Shown here piece by piece: positions 34,652-46,094 of a stretch of 64,000 nt of DNA. Position numbers and translations under genes: made by a program. The DNA lies in assembly GCA_963556145.1 (NCBI GenBank), contig OY744473.1:372001-436000 (forward strand), in the 5' to 3' direction. Every line of letters begins with the position of its first letter. Position 1 is the stretch's first letter. Source of the DNA: Hygrocybe punicea. Taxonomy: Eukaryota > Basidiomycota > Agaricomycetes > Agaricales > Hygrophoraceae. The notes below the pieces were generated by a model. The model ran no database searches, was not told where the DNA came from, and saw nothing but the letters and a program-made list of their open reading frames with translations.

Positions 34652-35655
34652 GAGACGGATGAGGATTTTTTTGCCATAAAATAATATTGAGATATCCACT
34701 CAAATATTAAAATTATTTTTGTTGTTATCATATGTCCAAAAATGTTGTAAACAATAAGGTTATTTAAAAGTGGTATTCACACTGAAGATAGGGCAGGCAG
34801 AATTTTAAACTATTCACACTGGAAAATAAACAATTTCAGTTGTACTGAAAACTAGACCAAAACTAATAGTTCCAATAAATTAGCTAGCTAAGCTCAAATG
34901 GGAATGAAAATCATTAGATTAGGAAGTCCTGGAACTAATATGCAAACTAATGAAATCGGTATTGTTTTCGGAGGTACTAAAATCAATACCTAAACTAAAC
35001 AATTCAGGTAACCCAAAATGATAACTGAAATATTTGTTTTCAGGACTATTGTTAAGATATCCAAAACTATTGTTTTCAGTAATGTCCTGAAACTCAATAG
35101 GAAACCTTAGATTTCAGGAGCCCTGAAGGCATTATTGTTATGAGATTGGGCACACTGAAATCTAAGGTTTCCTATTGAGTTCCAGGACACTACTGAAAAC
35201 AATAGTTTTGGATATTCTGACAATAGTTCCAAAAACAAATATTTCAGTTATCATTTCCTGAATTGTTTAGTTTAGGTATTGATTTTAGTACCTCTGAAAA
35301 CAATACTGATTTCATTAGTTTGCATATTAGTTCTAGGACTTCCCAATCTAATGATTTTCATTCCCATTTGAGCTTAGCTAGCTAATTTATTGAAACTATT
35401 AGTTTCGGTCTAGTTTTCAGTACAACTGAAATTGTTTATTTTCCAGTGTGATTTGGTCTCCAGATATTCAGGCACAAAGCCACGTGCCTGAATATCTGGA
35501 GACTGAATAATCTTAAAATTTTGCCTGCACTATCTTTGGTGACTGCATTTGGACAACCTTACTTTTTACAACATTTTCGGACTTATGATAACAAAAATCA
35601 TTTCAATATTTCAGTGGATATCTCTTGCCAGTGATGGCAAAAAATCCGGCCTGAT
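34652..35655. repeat. ~1-kb foldback (long inverted repeat)
   Basis: Left arm from about 34652 to 35117, right arm from 35155 to about 35655, loop 35118-35154. The arms match through most of their length (for example CTAGCTAAGCTCAAATGGGA near 34885 against its complement near 35370). The right arm has an extra ~60 bp containing a perfect 20-bp hairpin (35456-35475 and 35484-35503, 8-nt loop). Confidence 0.88.
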
Positions 35656-36418
35656 ACCGGTATCAGTGGACAGTAGAATAAAAAATTAATAATATTTTTG
35701 AATGGAAAGAAATAATCATATCAACACAAACAACATAAGTTATATTCAATGTGTCTAGGTGTTTATTTGTCAGGGATTGACTAGAGACTGTTTACAATAG
35801 CAAGCATTTACAGAAAGCTGGGAGAGTGGAATCAAAAAAAATCTGCCCTGCGGGGCATGTTATAGTGTTTCCAAATAAATACCCCATGCTATAACTAAAG
35901 AAAATTGGAGAAAATACCTTCTAAAGCCATCTTATTCTCAGAATTTTTCCAGAATATTCTCAAATGTATCTAAAGAGAAATTAAATAATCTAGTGAGAAA
36001 GTGGACAAAAAGAAGTTATATTTTTGTGATACACTATGCAAATTTCCTATGTCTTCCCTTTCTATTCAAACTTAACCTGTTAGCTCTTCCAATGCAATAA
36101 TGGTATGTTCTTCCCTGTGGCCTTATGCCTGCACAAAACAGTCTTCATGTTTAATGATTGGACAAAATATTGTATTATTTAAAATCCCTTGCATTTATGA
36201 GAATTTTGAAAAGTACAAATGCATTTAATCAACACTGTCATTGCGCCCTTCAAGCACCATATTTTTGGGATCACTTCTGAGAGAGCTACAGATTATTTTT
36301 CATGAGAATCTGTTGCTTTGGCTCGGAAAGGGAGCTTATGTAAGCTAATTTTTCAAACTCAGTATCAGAATCGCTATCGTCCACTGCTATTAGTAACGAG
36401 CCGATGAGGATTTAAAAA
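35656..36418. other. AT-rich interior of the 1.8-kb inverted-repeat element
   Basis: No gene, repeat or RNA recognised; low GC and stop-rich in all frames. Confidence 0.4.
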
Positions 36419-36646
36419 TCCTCATCCGTCTCCTGTGTCGTAACACCTACGTTGGAATCTTCCCATCAGCTCATCAGAATGAACCAAACGCCCTCTATTA
36501 TATGATAGATGCGGGGATGAGGTAAATGTTGTTGCATTGTTGCATTGGCAACTTTGGGGAAGGTTACTACTATCGAGTCGATTGCCATTCCGTAGCACCA
36601 TGCATTCATGACACCACACTTTGCTCCTTCTAAATGCTGTTCCGGC

Positions 36647-39544
36647 ACCTGACAAGCGCATGGCAGAAATTTTAAACCTAAAGTTTCGAGATCGAAAAGA
36701 AACGCTGCAAGGGCACGCTTTAACCATCAGGTATTCGTGCGCTGGCTGGCTGTCGAACTTTAAAAAAGAGAAACACGCTGAATCCCAGTTGCTAATTGCT
36801 AGACAATATCCCTTGACACATTACGCCAACACAGCGTGATACCATATTGTCATGTACGGGATTTTCAGCTTTTTCTCATCCTACAAGGAATCGAGGACGA
36901 CAGACCGTTCTACGGGTAGCGAATCACCGAGCGCAGAGCATGGACAAGCATATGCAGACGAGGAGGATGAATCCAACACTACTCCGCGCCGGACACAGAT
37001 GAAAGGAGGGGAGGAGTGGGGATTGGGGGAGGATGGTGGCTTTGTAGAGAATCAGGAAAACCGACAACGCCAGGTAAGGGATATCACGGCGCAAGAAGAG
37101 ATTTGCAAACATCCTAATGAATTCCACCACCACCACCCCTACCCACCAGAACAAGACCAAAAACAAGCAGCCGAAAGGAGTGCAGGAAAGAACGACTGGT
37201 GATCCGACGACAATGACAATACGCCAGAAAAAACAACGAGGCGGCAAGGTTGAGCAGCGTCGTGAATCAAACACTTCCCTGCCTCAGATCGACGGATCGA
37301 GGGAAATGGTAGTGGCGACAAAGCCGGGACGGTCGAGCAAGCAACAGAACCGAGCTCAGGATTGGGAGCGCCAGAAGTGGAGGAACGAGGACGGCATGGA
37401 AACGGGACAGGAAAGGAGCCGAGAATACCCCGAGGCCCTGCCTGCATCTGGTAATAATGGCCAGCTTCCGCTCAACGAGTCGGGCAAGCATCAAAAGAGC
37501 GTTAAAGGCCGATTTGGAAAACAGAGGTCAGGATACGACGACGTTGTAGCGGGTAGGGACCAGAGCGGAGGCCAGTTCCAAGAACAACGCCAGGTAAGTT
37601 ACTGGGTTTTTATATCTGTAACGTTTGAAGGCTGACTAGGGACTGACCATTACTTTCAGTTTGAGAGAGGGTCGGCTATTCCAGGCATGGACGGACTGGT
37701 AAAGAACACACGCCAATTGTTTGGACAGACCAAGAACGTGCACAGAAACAAAGAGACCAACGATGAACAAGGAATCCAGCACCGGAATGGGAGGGAAGGG
37801 CCAGCGGGATATTACTACCAAGAGGCACGCCAGCAGATCGAAGCACTGGAGAAGGACAAAGCAGCGCTGAAAAAGGATATAGAGCGACTGGTTAATGAGA
37901 AGAACGTATTGACTTGGGAACTAGACGAGCGTCAGGATCTGGTCAGAACCAAACACAGTCAGGTCCAGGACCTCCAAATCCAACTTCGCCGGCGAGAACA
38001 GGAGATGACGCAGGTCCAGGGCCAACTCGATCAGCAGAAACTGAATCATGACGTTACGCGGAATCTTTTAGAGTTGAGGACGGGAGAGGTCCGAGGTGCT
38101 AAACCATTCTTGACGATGGCAGACGCAATACCATATGCAGTGGTGGTGGGGATGGTCGAAGACTTGAATTCGGAGATTGCTGGCACGGCTGCAGCGATTG
38201 CTGATTGGTTTGCATCGAATGAATCGTGGGCCGAGGAACACCAAGTCGGAAATGAGGGTCCGTCATCGATAGCTGTTGACTGCTTGGGACAAAGAATGGT
38301 TCAGCTTCTGAAATCAGACGATCCGTCGACGGTCCAAGAAAACATCGCCCTCGCTTTCCAGGCTGGCCTTGTCATGTGTTCCCAAAATCTGGTCGACCGC
38401 TGGAGTCCCGACGACCAGTGTAATGTTCTTCTAGAAGACATTTATCGAAGCATGCAGTCGGCAAGTGAGGCATAAAACAATATCGTTCCGAAAATCCAGC
38501 TTACCCTTACCCACCGTCACATCATACATAGTGGTCCAATCAGTGGCTGGTCGATGGAGAGCCCTCACACTCATCCATATCCAAGAGAAACCCACCATCG
38601 GTGAGATCGTGTCACGGATGACTTGTTTGATTACAGCGATTTTGACGGTAGCCGGATGCAAGCAAGGCGGCTTGGCGGAGGCCATGGCACCCATGGGAGG
38701 GCGACTTGTTGCTATAGGGCAATTGATGGTTAGGATACGAAAGGCAGTCAAGGAAGAGATAACGTCCAGTGACATATACCTCCAAAGAGTGCCACACGAA
38801 GTTACCTTTGACCCAAACGCCATGGATGATGAAGACCGGAGCTTTGAGCCTCGGGGGCATGTACTCTGTACGACAGCATTAGGTTTGCTGGGCATAGAGA
38901 AGGTTGGACAATTCGGGGGAGAACTGCAGCGAAAGTGTCTTCTGAAACCGAAGGTGGTGCTGCTGGAGACGGTGCCAGGGGATCGATTCTGAGGCACCTC
39001 TCAATCTACATGTAGACTTCCTTTCGGTGACATCGTTTCTGTTGAGGGATTGGGAACCTGAAATTGTGCATGCGATGCCAGTGAGTGGGCCAGTAAGAGT
39101 TGAGTACTACCTGAGAAAACGGCGCTGTAGATGGCCATCTGTTCTTACCAATAGAACACACTGGTAGTAGAAAAGCCAGAGTCACCCGCCACATACACTG
39201 GCAGTACCCAGCCTGAGATTTGAATTACAGTGATGGTGAAACCCAAGGAAACGATCGGCAACGATATGAAAGAACCGAAGGCTGTGTGAAGGCGGAACAG
39301 AATCCTAATAAACTTTGGTCTCGAACGAATGATAAATCTTCAGCAGAGCTCTCAATTAACCTTCTGAACCGCAGGTCGGTCCTCAGCAAGGTGTGGGTTT
39401 TTCTGCACGCCTGGTAGTGCCAAATACTCATCATGTCTTGTAGAAACACTCCCAATCCCCAACCGCTGGTCATCATCTTTAAATTTCCCAATATCCACTT
39501 CGCGTTGTATCTGTGAGTTCTCGTATCATTTGAAGAATGGCGGG
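36647..39544 (+). repeat. segmental duplication, copy 1 (gene A1 plus flanks)
   Basis: Near-identical to 40466-42839, including about 200 bp upstream and 550 bp downstream of the gene. Begins ACCTGACAAGCGCATGGCAG and ends AAGAATGGCGGG. Copy 2 lacks 527 bp (37564-38090 of copy 1). Confidence 0.92.
36852..38992 (+). CDS. gene A1: unknown protein with central coiled coil
   Basis: Four exons (36852-37073, 37150-37593, 37660-38464, 38532-38992) join with consistent phases into a 643-aa protein, using donors GTAAGG, GTAAGT and GTGAGG. Residues 1-220 are polar and low-complexity (Ser, Glu, Arg, Gln; MYGIFSFFSSYKESRTTDRS at the start). Residues about 270-380 form a heptad-rich coiled coil (QQIEALEKDKAALKKDIERL onward). 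The C-terminal ~250 residues look globular: MADAIPYAVVVGMVEDLNSE, ENIALAFQAGLVMCSQNLVD, GRWRALTLIHIQEKPTIGEI and a tail KPKVVLLETVPGDRF. I recognise no catalytic motif or signal peptide. A broken, otherwise nearly identical copy follows at 40669. Confidence 0.72.
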
Positions 39545-39588
39545 CATTTGACTCATTGGGTCATGTACAAGCTGCCGTCTATTTCATT
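38993..39588. other. 3' region of gene A1 and upstream region of gene B1
   Basis: Duplicated sequence up to 39544, then about 45 bp of B1 leader (CATTTGACTCATTGGGTCAT) shared with B2 at 54286. No gene is called. Confidence 0.5.
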
Positions 39589-40335
39589 ATGCATCTACAC
39601 ACTTTCTTTGCGGCCGCCCTCGCCCTCTGGCTTGTGGCATACACCCAAGCGGAGCCGGTCCCGCCGCCAAGGCGGAAACTTGAAGCGCCCAATCCGTACA
39701 AAGGTGCCTTGGAAATGAAACAAATGAAACAGCCCTCCTCAACCACATTGCCATCGGCACAAACCTTGTTCGCCGAGGTAGACGCCGCCGAAGTCATGAC
39801 GAAGATTGATGAGATGAAGAAGGCTGGTGCTGGTGCCGATGAAATCTACGACCAATGCTCCCGACGCTTGATGGGTAATATAAGACTGGGGAATATTCCT
39901 GCGTACACGGAGTACATGGACGAGGCACGGGTCAATGTCCTTGCCCTCAAGAAGGATTACCTGGGGCTATTCGAAGAAGCAGCCCGTAGGTTGTTCCAAT
40001 TATCAGCGTCGAAACACAAAATGTTTGGCCGGGCGACGGGCCCGGCGAAGATGGAGGGTATTAAACGGATAGATGCCGAGATCAGTGCCGCCGCGACGGC
40101 GATGACAGACATTGCCGATACTGGATACCGCAAAGAACTTGAGGCATCCGACGCAGCGTGGGAACGGTACCGGGGATACAAAACCAGGCGGGCGCAGCAA
40201 AGAACATCGAATGTTTACTTCAAGAAGCAGATGAAACAGGCAGAAGAAGATGCCGAAACCGCTTCGGTGACGGCGGAGAAGCTCCTGGGTAAATTGAACA
40301 GCTTTCATGGAGAGAAGTGGACTGGTCACAAATAA
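39589..40335 (+). CDS. gene B1: small secreted helical protein
   Basis: Single-exon 248-aa protein. MHLHTFFAAALALWLVAYTQ is a clear signal peptide with cleavage predicted after TQA. The mature part is Ala/Lys/Glu-rich and mostly helical: DAAEVMTKIDEMKKAGAGAD, EIYDQCSRRLMGNIRLGNI, MDEARVNVLALKKDYLGLFE and KQMKQAEEDAETASVTAEKL. There are few cysteines and no enzymatic motif. A paralogue (B2, 54331-55137) shares the signal peptide, the EIYxxxxxRL..xxxLGN core and 5' leader sequence. It could be a secreted effector-like or wall-associated protein; that is inference. Confidence 0.72.
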   Translation: MHLHTFFAAALALWLVAYTQAEPVPPPRRKLEAPNPYKGALEMKQMKQPSSTTLPSAQTLFAEVDAAEVMTKIDEMKKAGAGADEIYDQCSRRLMGNIRLGNIPAYTEYMDEARVNVLALKKDYLGLFEEAARRLFQLSASKHKMFGRATGPAKMEGIKRIDAEISAAATAMTDIADTGYRKELEASDAAWERYRGYKTRRAQQRTSNVYFKKQMKQAEEDAETASVTAEKLLGKLNSFHGEKWTGHK

Positions 40336-40364
40336 TTTACAACCGTTTGCACAACTAGCATTGA

Positions 40365-40381
40365 CCCGTGCTACGCACGGG
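40365..40381 (+). other. GC-rich hairpin resembling a Helitron 3' end
   Basis: CCCGTGC-TAC-GCACGGG forms a perfect 7-bp stem. Many Helitron 3' termini have such a hairpin about 10 nt before CTRR; here GGTACAAAGATAG follows, not a clean CTRR. It may be an isolated relic. Confidence 0.35.
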
Positions 40382-40465
40382 GGTACAAAGATAGATTAAT
40401 ATTGACAGCTGCATGATGCGTGGAAGTACAAAATAAGTGATTCGTCACAGTCCGAAACACATTCA

Positions 40466-42839
40466 CCTGACAAGCGCATGGCAGAAATTTAGACCTAAAT
40501 TTTCGAGATCGACAAGAAACGCTGCAAGGGCACGCCTTAACCATCAGGTATTCGTGCGCTGGCTGGCTGTCGAACTTTAAAAAAGAGAAACACGCTGAAT
40601 ACCAGTTGCTAATTGCTAGACAATATCCCTTGACGCATTACGCCAACACAGCGTGATACCATATTGCCATGTACGGGATTTTCAGCTTTTTCTCATCCTA
40701 CAAGGAATCGAGGACGACAGACCGTTCTACGGGTAGCGAATCACCGAGCGCAGAGCACGGACAAGCATATGCAGACGAGGAGGATGAATCCAACACTACT
40801 CCGCGCCGGACACAGATGAAAAGAGGGGAGGAGTGGGGATTGGGGGATGGTGGCTTTGTGGAGAATCAGGAAAACCGACAACGCCAGGTAAGGGATATCA
40901 CGGCGCAAGACGAGATTGAAAACATCCTAATGAATTCCACCACCACCACCCCTACCCACCAGAACAAGACCAAAAACAAGCAGCCGAAAGGAGTGCAGGA
41001 AAGAACGACTGGTGATCCGACGACAATGACAATACGCCAGAAAAAAACAACGAGGCGGCAAGGTTGAGCAGCGTCGTGAATCAAACACTTCCCTGCCTCA
41101 GATCGACGGATCGAGGGAAATGGTAGTGGCGACAAAGCCGGGACGGTCGAGCAAGCAACAGAACCGAGCTCAGGATTGGGAGCGCCAGAAGTGGAGGAAC
41201 GAGGACGGCATGGAAACGGGACAGGAAAGGAGCCGAGAATACCCCGAGGCCCTGCCTGCATCTGGTAATAATGGCCAGCTTCCGCTCAACGAGTCGGGCA
41301 AGCATCAAAAGAACGTTAAAGGCTGATTTGGAAAACAGAGGTCAGGATACGACGACGTTGTAGCGGGTAGGGACCAGCCGAGGTGCTAAACCATTCTTGA
41401 ACGATGGCAGACGCAATACCATATGCAGTGGTGGTGGGGATGGTCGAAGACTTGAATTCGGAGATTGCTGGCACGGCTGCAGCGATTTGCTGATTGGTTT
41501 GCATCGAATGAATCGTGGGCCGAGGAACATTTGAACCAAGTCGGAAATGAGGGTCCGTCATCGATAGCTGTCGACTGCTTGGGACAAAGAATGGTTCAGC
41601 TTCTGAAATCAGACGATCCGTCGACGGTCCAAGAAAACATCGCCCTCGCTTTCCAGGCTGGCCTTGTCATGTGTTCCCAAAATCTGGTCGACCGCTGGAG
41701 TCCCGACGACCAGTGTAATGTTCTTCTAGAAGACATTTATCGAAGCATGCAGTCGGCAAGTGAGGCATAAAACAATATCGTTCCGAAAATCCAGCTTACC
41801 CTTACCCACCGTCACATCATACATAGTGGTCCAATCAGTGGCTGGTCGATGGAGAGCCCTCACACTCATCCATATCCAAGAGAAACCCACCATCGGTGAG
41901 ATCGTGTCACGGATGACTTGTTTGATTACAGCGATTTTGACGGTAGCCGGATGCAAGCAAGGCGGCTTGGCGGAGGCCATGGCACCCATGGGAGGGCGAC
42001 TTGTTGCTATAGGGCAATTGATGGTTAGGATACGAAAGGCAGTCAAGGAAGAGATAACGTCCAGTGACATATACCTCCAAAGAGTGCCACACGAAGTTAC
42101 CTTTGACCCAAACGCCATGGATGATGAAGACCGGAGCTTTGAGCCTCGGGGGCATGTACTCTGTACGACAGCATTAGGTTTGCTGGGCATAGAGAAGGTT
42201 GGACAATTCGGGGGAGAACTGCAGCGAAAGTGTCTTCTGAAACCGAAGGTGGTGCTGCTGGAGACGGTGCCAGGGGATCGATTCTGAGGCACCTCTCAAT
42301 CTACATGTAGACTTCCTTTCGGTGACATCGTTTCTGTTGAGGGATTGGGAACCTGAAATTGTGCATGCGATGCCAGTGAGTGGGCCAGTAAGAGTTGAGT
42401 ACTACCTGAGAAAACGGCGCTGTAGATGGCCATCTGTTCTTACCAATAGAACACACTGGTAGTAGAAAAGCCAGAGTCACCCGCCACATACACTGGCAGT
42501 ACCCAGCCTGAGATTTGAATTACAGTGATGGTGAAACCCAAGGAAACGATCGGCAACGATATGAAAGAACCGAAGGCTGTGTGAAGGCGGAACAGAATCC
42601 TAATAAACTTTGGTCTCGAACGAATGATAAATCTTCAGCAGAGCTCTCAATTAACCTTCTGAACCGCAGGTCGGTCCTCAGCAAGGTGTGGGTTTTTCTG
42701 CACGCCTGGTAGTGCCAAATACTCATCATGTCTTGTAGAAACACTCCCAATTCCCAACCGCTGGTTGTCATCTTTAAATTTCCCAATATCCACTTCGCAT
42801 TGTATCTGTGGGTTCTCGTATCACTTGAAGAATGGCGGG
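40466..42839 (+). repeat. segmental duplication, copy 2 (gene A2)
   Basis: Near-identical to 36647-39544 in coding, intron and flanking sequence, with a 527-bp deletion. The match ends at 42839, where a new sequence beginning TCTATGTTCGTGCAGG starts. Confidence 0.92.
40669..42287 (+). pseudogene. gene A2: broken copy of A1
   Basis: Same start and exon layout as A1 but several lesions. There is an extra A in the A-run at about 41041-41047 (frameshift in exon 2) and CGA to TGA at about 41324. The 527 bp removed cover the exon 2/3 junction and most of the coiled coil. One-base insertions lie near 41401 and 41488, and AACATTTGAACCAAG replaces AACACCAAG near 41527. The last exon (to 42287) is intact and identical to A1 over long stretches. 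The duplication is recent, and decay followed it. Confidence 0.88.
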
Positions 42840-43001
42840 TCTATGTTCGTGCAGGCTATAGTTTTGGTCAATTTTGAGGGTATATGGAGAGAGTTGTGAT
42901 TACAGAATAGCAATCTTCTTTTTGGGGGAAAAAACACGCAGAGGTTTTTTCAAACCCGAAACCAAGGTCCAGACTTAAACGAGGAGTCCGATGAGCTGCG
43001 A
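42840..43001 (+). repeat. 162-bp direct repeat, copy 1
   Basis: Identical to 43334-43495 (offset 494). Starts TCTATGTTCGTGCAGG. Together with the following sequence it forms a 494-bp unit ending TTTTAGAAAGCAA at 43333. From its TG start and CA end it could be a solo LTR. Confidence 0.85.
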
Positions 43002-43218
43002 GGGCGGGTGGGCCAAGCAGTAGATCGGGCGTGGGGCTTCTTTATTAGGACGTGAACGATGCGTCGAGCTGATTGTAATGAGGTGGAGTGGTCAACGAAG
43101 ATGCCTACTGCTAGAGGAGTGGCGGGTGGGTTGAATGAGTGGGTGGAGAATTGGCTAAAAAGGTAGTGGGGGGGTGGGAGAAAGAAAAGATGGCCGCTCT
43201 GAGAGGAGCAGACGGATA

Positions 43219-43333
43219 TCTTAGATAGCGACGAGTGAAGGTGCGAGGCTGAGAGCCTTGGACCTTAACTCGCCCAATTCGTACATAGACTTAATTCTAA
43301 TTTACCCTCGTTCCTCGTGTTTTTAGAAAGCAA
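43219..43333 (+). repeat. 115-bp direct repeat, copy 1
   Basis: Identical to 54171-54285. Begins TCTTAGATAGCGACGAGTGA and ends TTTTAGAAAGCAA. It is the 3' end of the 494-bp unit; the other copy abuts gene B2. Confidence 0.87.
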
Positions 43334-43495
43334 TCTATGTTCGTGCAGGCTATAGTTTTGGTCAATTTTGAGGGTATATGGAGAGAGTTGTGATTACAGA
43401 ATAGCAATCTTCTTTTTGGGGGAAAAAACACGCAGAGGTTTTTTCAAACCCGAAACCAAGGTCCAGACTTAAACGAGGAGTCCGATGAGCTGCGA
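43334..43495 (+). repeat. 162-bp direct repeat, copy 2
   Basis: Truncated second copy of the 494-bp unit; after GAGCTGCGA the sequence departs from copy 1. Confidence 0.85.
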
Positions 43496-43594
43496 TTCCC
43501 ATATTTTAGGAGCCCACCGACGCGTCGAGCGAAGTGGACTCCCAATCATTAGGCGGTGGGCTCTCTTCCGAGTAGTCTTCGTCTGTTGTCAGAC

Positions 43595-43740
43595 TAGTGT
43601 TGCCACGGCTCGGTCCGAAACCGTTAGCCGATTGAGCCGAGCCGATGATTAGCCGAGCTGAGCCGTTGCTACGGCTAACGGTTAAACCTCGGCTTAGCCG
43701 TGGCTAGCCGTTTTGAGCCGTTACAAAATTTCCAAATTAG
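43595..43740 (+). repeat. left terminal/subterminal region of the hAT element
   Basis: 22-bp terminal inverted repeat followed by several TTAGCCG / CGGCTAA motifs in both orientations, a typical binding-site array for hAT transposases. Confidence 0.75.
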
Positions 43741-44039
43741 GAAATATAATGATTTCGAGGTTTCCGGAGTGTTTGCTGGCTCGCAACTGGTTTTCTGGCA
43801 TTGCCCAAGGCTCAAAACATCACCAGACGACTGCTGTGCTAATGAAGGATAGATTTTGGTGTAAAATATAATAATACTGAATAATTATTGCATCTACATA
43901 GTCTCAATTACCTTGATGAACAACCATGTCGTATCGTAACTTGTAACAGTCACCATTTGATACTGAAGAGATGAAACATTGAGCCATTAAATCTGACCTA
44001 TAGAAAGAAGCTCACGTTGTCAATGCTTCGGGCGTTACT

Positions 44040-44770
44040 GAGATGCGAGAGGGTTTGTAAGGGAAGCCATTTGAAGACACTCTTGGCTTGCGTTCGTTCT
44101 GTTGACCCAAACGTCCGGTTTCGCTGGATCCAGACACTCGATGTGGTTCGTTGTAGCAAATAAGAGGCAGCAAAATTATGTCTCCTAATTTTTACTTTTA
44201 TTTTATTTTATTTTATTTGGAGGGTCGACATACCTGACTTCAGCAGCAGTGACACCATCGAGGCTGTTTAAGAGTCCACACAGACGTAGCCTTGAAGTGT
44301 GAGTAGTTTCAGTTGCGTTCATAGGTGGACATAATGTCACGACTGACGGAGCACGTAAATGTATAGCCATGCGAGAAAGCGACTTGCCTGATTGAAACAT
44401 ATCCCATTAACGTCGTCAAAGTATTATCACTTATGCAGTACTTATGCTAGGATTCAGCTTCAAGAAAGGCTGACGACATAGATATCAAGACCGAGTTCGC
44501 CAGCTAAGGAATCGATGAGTGATAGTTTACCGCCATCTTTAAACCCTCCAACCATCAAAGAGTTCCAAAGGGGATCCATTGTCGAGCAGAGGTTGTACAT
44601 GGCAAGGGCTAAATTGTTGTCTCCAATGCCATGTCGATAGCCTTGGAGCGTGCAAGAGAACCATAAGATGAAAGAAATCAGAATAATTATTGCTATTCGA
44701 GAAATATAACTGCTCTCACCGAGATTGTTGACTGCCATCATGATTACATCCTCGACTCCGAATACTCGCA
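44040..44770 (-). pseudogene. captured fragment of a BCS1-like AAA+ ATPase
   Basis: Pieces in order on the minus strand match the AAA+ core of BCS1-like proteins (mitochondrial inner-membrane translocation chaperones; agarics have many paralogues). There is a degraded Walker A region ending SLIDSLAGELGLDIYVVSLS (about 44525-44465), SDNTLTTLMGYV (about 44430-44400), then SRLRLCGLLNSLDGVTAAE (about 44300-44240) and IECLDPA with DVWVN and TNAS (about 44140-44080). The P-loop glycines and lysine are lost (GGFKDGGKLSLI), and frames shift between pieces. The N- and C-terminal parts are missing. It lies within the hAT boundaries, 5' of the transposase. Confidence 0.65.
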
Positions 44771-44998
44771 CCAGGACAAAATTTGTTTGACAAAATCATG
44801 TTCCACCACGAAGGAGAGAATGGTCCTTGCAGGTGGGAGAGTAGGCTAGTCCCATCAAAATTAGACATCATTTTTTGCAATGCAGGGTTCGACTGACTCA
44901 CCTTGAAAAAACGGATAGTCCAGGGCAAATGTCCAATATATTCCGCTGATGCCCTCAACCGAGTTGTCTACAGGGAGAATGTGAGGATGTTGCTACAT

Positions 44999-46094
44999 GC
45001 AGGCTGACACGAAATCACCAAGTGCAACACGCAAATCATTGCAAGTATTATGAGAGAGACCACAGGTAGAAGATGTCGAGACACCCCCAGTACACAGGGG
45101 GATAGGAAAAGGCGATGACTTGTGAAAAGTTTGAGTGCCCAGCACTAGTGAAACAGATGGAAGGACGTGAAATATGGACCAGAAAATAAGATGATGAAGG
45201 CCGAAGACAGGGAGATGCAGAGACAACAGGGACGAGACTTTGCGGTGCTCAGCACTGGCAAAGATGGTAGAAAGCGATGGGGACAAGTCTTTGCTGGTGC
45301 TCGGCACTGGCAAAGATGGTTGAGAAGAACATAAGGCTCTTACGGTCACAGTATGGTGAAGCTCAAGTCTCACGGTCACATGATCGAGTTACTGTTGAGC
45401 GCCATTCTAAGTCTTTTCTCTTCATCTCCCCTTGATTGAATCATAGGGAGATTCTTGTCTCTCTTCTCCCCTTGATTGAATCATAGGGAGATGTTCCTTC
45501 CTGGTTGTGTTATCTGCCGATGCCGACACTGAGGTTCTTATCTGCCATTTTGCTATGGCTGGCGTCGTCTTCCCCCTACTCTTTGCTTCCCCGGCTCTGG
45601 GTACGTTGACTTATCCCCCTCTTCGCAATGGGTTGTCATCCTATTCATATCTTGCACCAGGATCTGCCCGTTTGACACAAGGAACAGATCAAGACCACAC
45701 CCTCGATACATGTGTCTGCATGCTGTTTCGCTTAGCACCGTGTTTTTTTAATCTCCACGTTTTTTTCCCTTTGCCACTACTGAGACGTTCATATTTTTTC
45801 TATTGTACTTTTACCAATAATTTGTATTTCATGTGTATTTCATACATCCACCATCAAACTCACCCGGTTACGTCTGCATCTTCAACTTATTCACCACGTT
45901 GTACAGGAGAAATGTAATTGTTAGTAGCGTTCATGGCAGGACAATAGTCATACAGCATGCACACAAGTTGCAATACGTCTTGATTGAGATCGGTTACACC
46001 CTTGGAAAGCTATCGTGTCTGGAGGTCCGTTAAATTGAAATTCACGTCAGTCATCATATATTCGACTGAACTTTGCATAACTCTTTAGACCAAT
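44999..46094. promoter_or_regulatory. upstream region of the hAT transposase
   Basis: Contains two GTGCTC-GCACTGGCAAAGATGG type repeats near 45250-45320 and a 28-bp perfect tandem repeat with 40-bp period (45425-45452 and 45465-45492, TCTCCCCTTGATTGAATCAT core). Short frames here lack family resemblance. Likely promoter and leader. Confidence 0.45.

Larger units (their letters stand above)
34646..36438. mobile_element. inverted-repeat element, about 1.8 kb, with internal foldback
   Basis: ACACAGGAGACGGATGAGGA at 34646 is repeated inverted at 36419-36438. No coding capacity is seen. Flanks read CCGTC and CGTAA, so no convincing TSD is visible. If the ends are CACAGG..CCTGTG, a 3-bp TCA/TCG pair would fit a CACTA-type element with one change. 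Superfamily uncertain. Confidence 0.6.

Noticed and set aside
34646..36438. Firm superfamily assignment for the 1.8-kb inverted-repeat element
   Set aside because: No clean target-site duplication could be read at its ends and it has no coding region.
38431..38997. 188-codon minus-strand frame (repeated at 41726-42292)
   Set aside because: Exact antisense shadow of the last exon of gene A; the plus strand has consistent splice phases and protein-like composition.
40365..40381. Full Helitron end at this hairpin
   Set aside because: The hairpin is good but no CTRR follows at the right spacing and no Helitron 5' end was found nearby, so only a tentative relic is listed.
45507..45917. 136-codon plus-strand frame upstream of the hAT transposase
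   Set aside because: Hydrophobic, stop-bounded frame in AT-rich leader DNA without recognisable motif or splice connection to the transposase.
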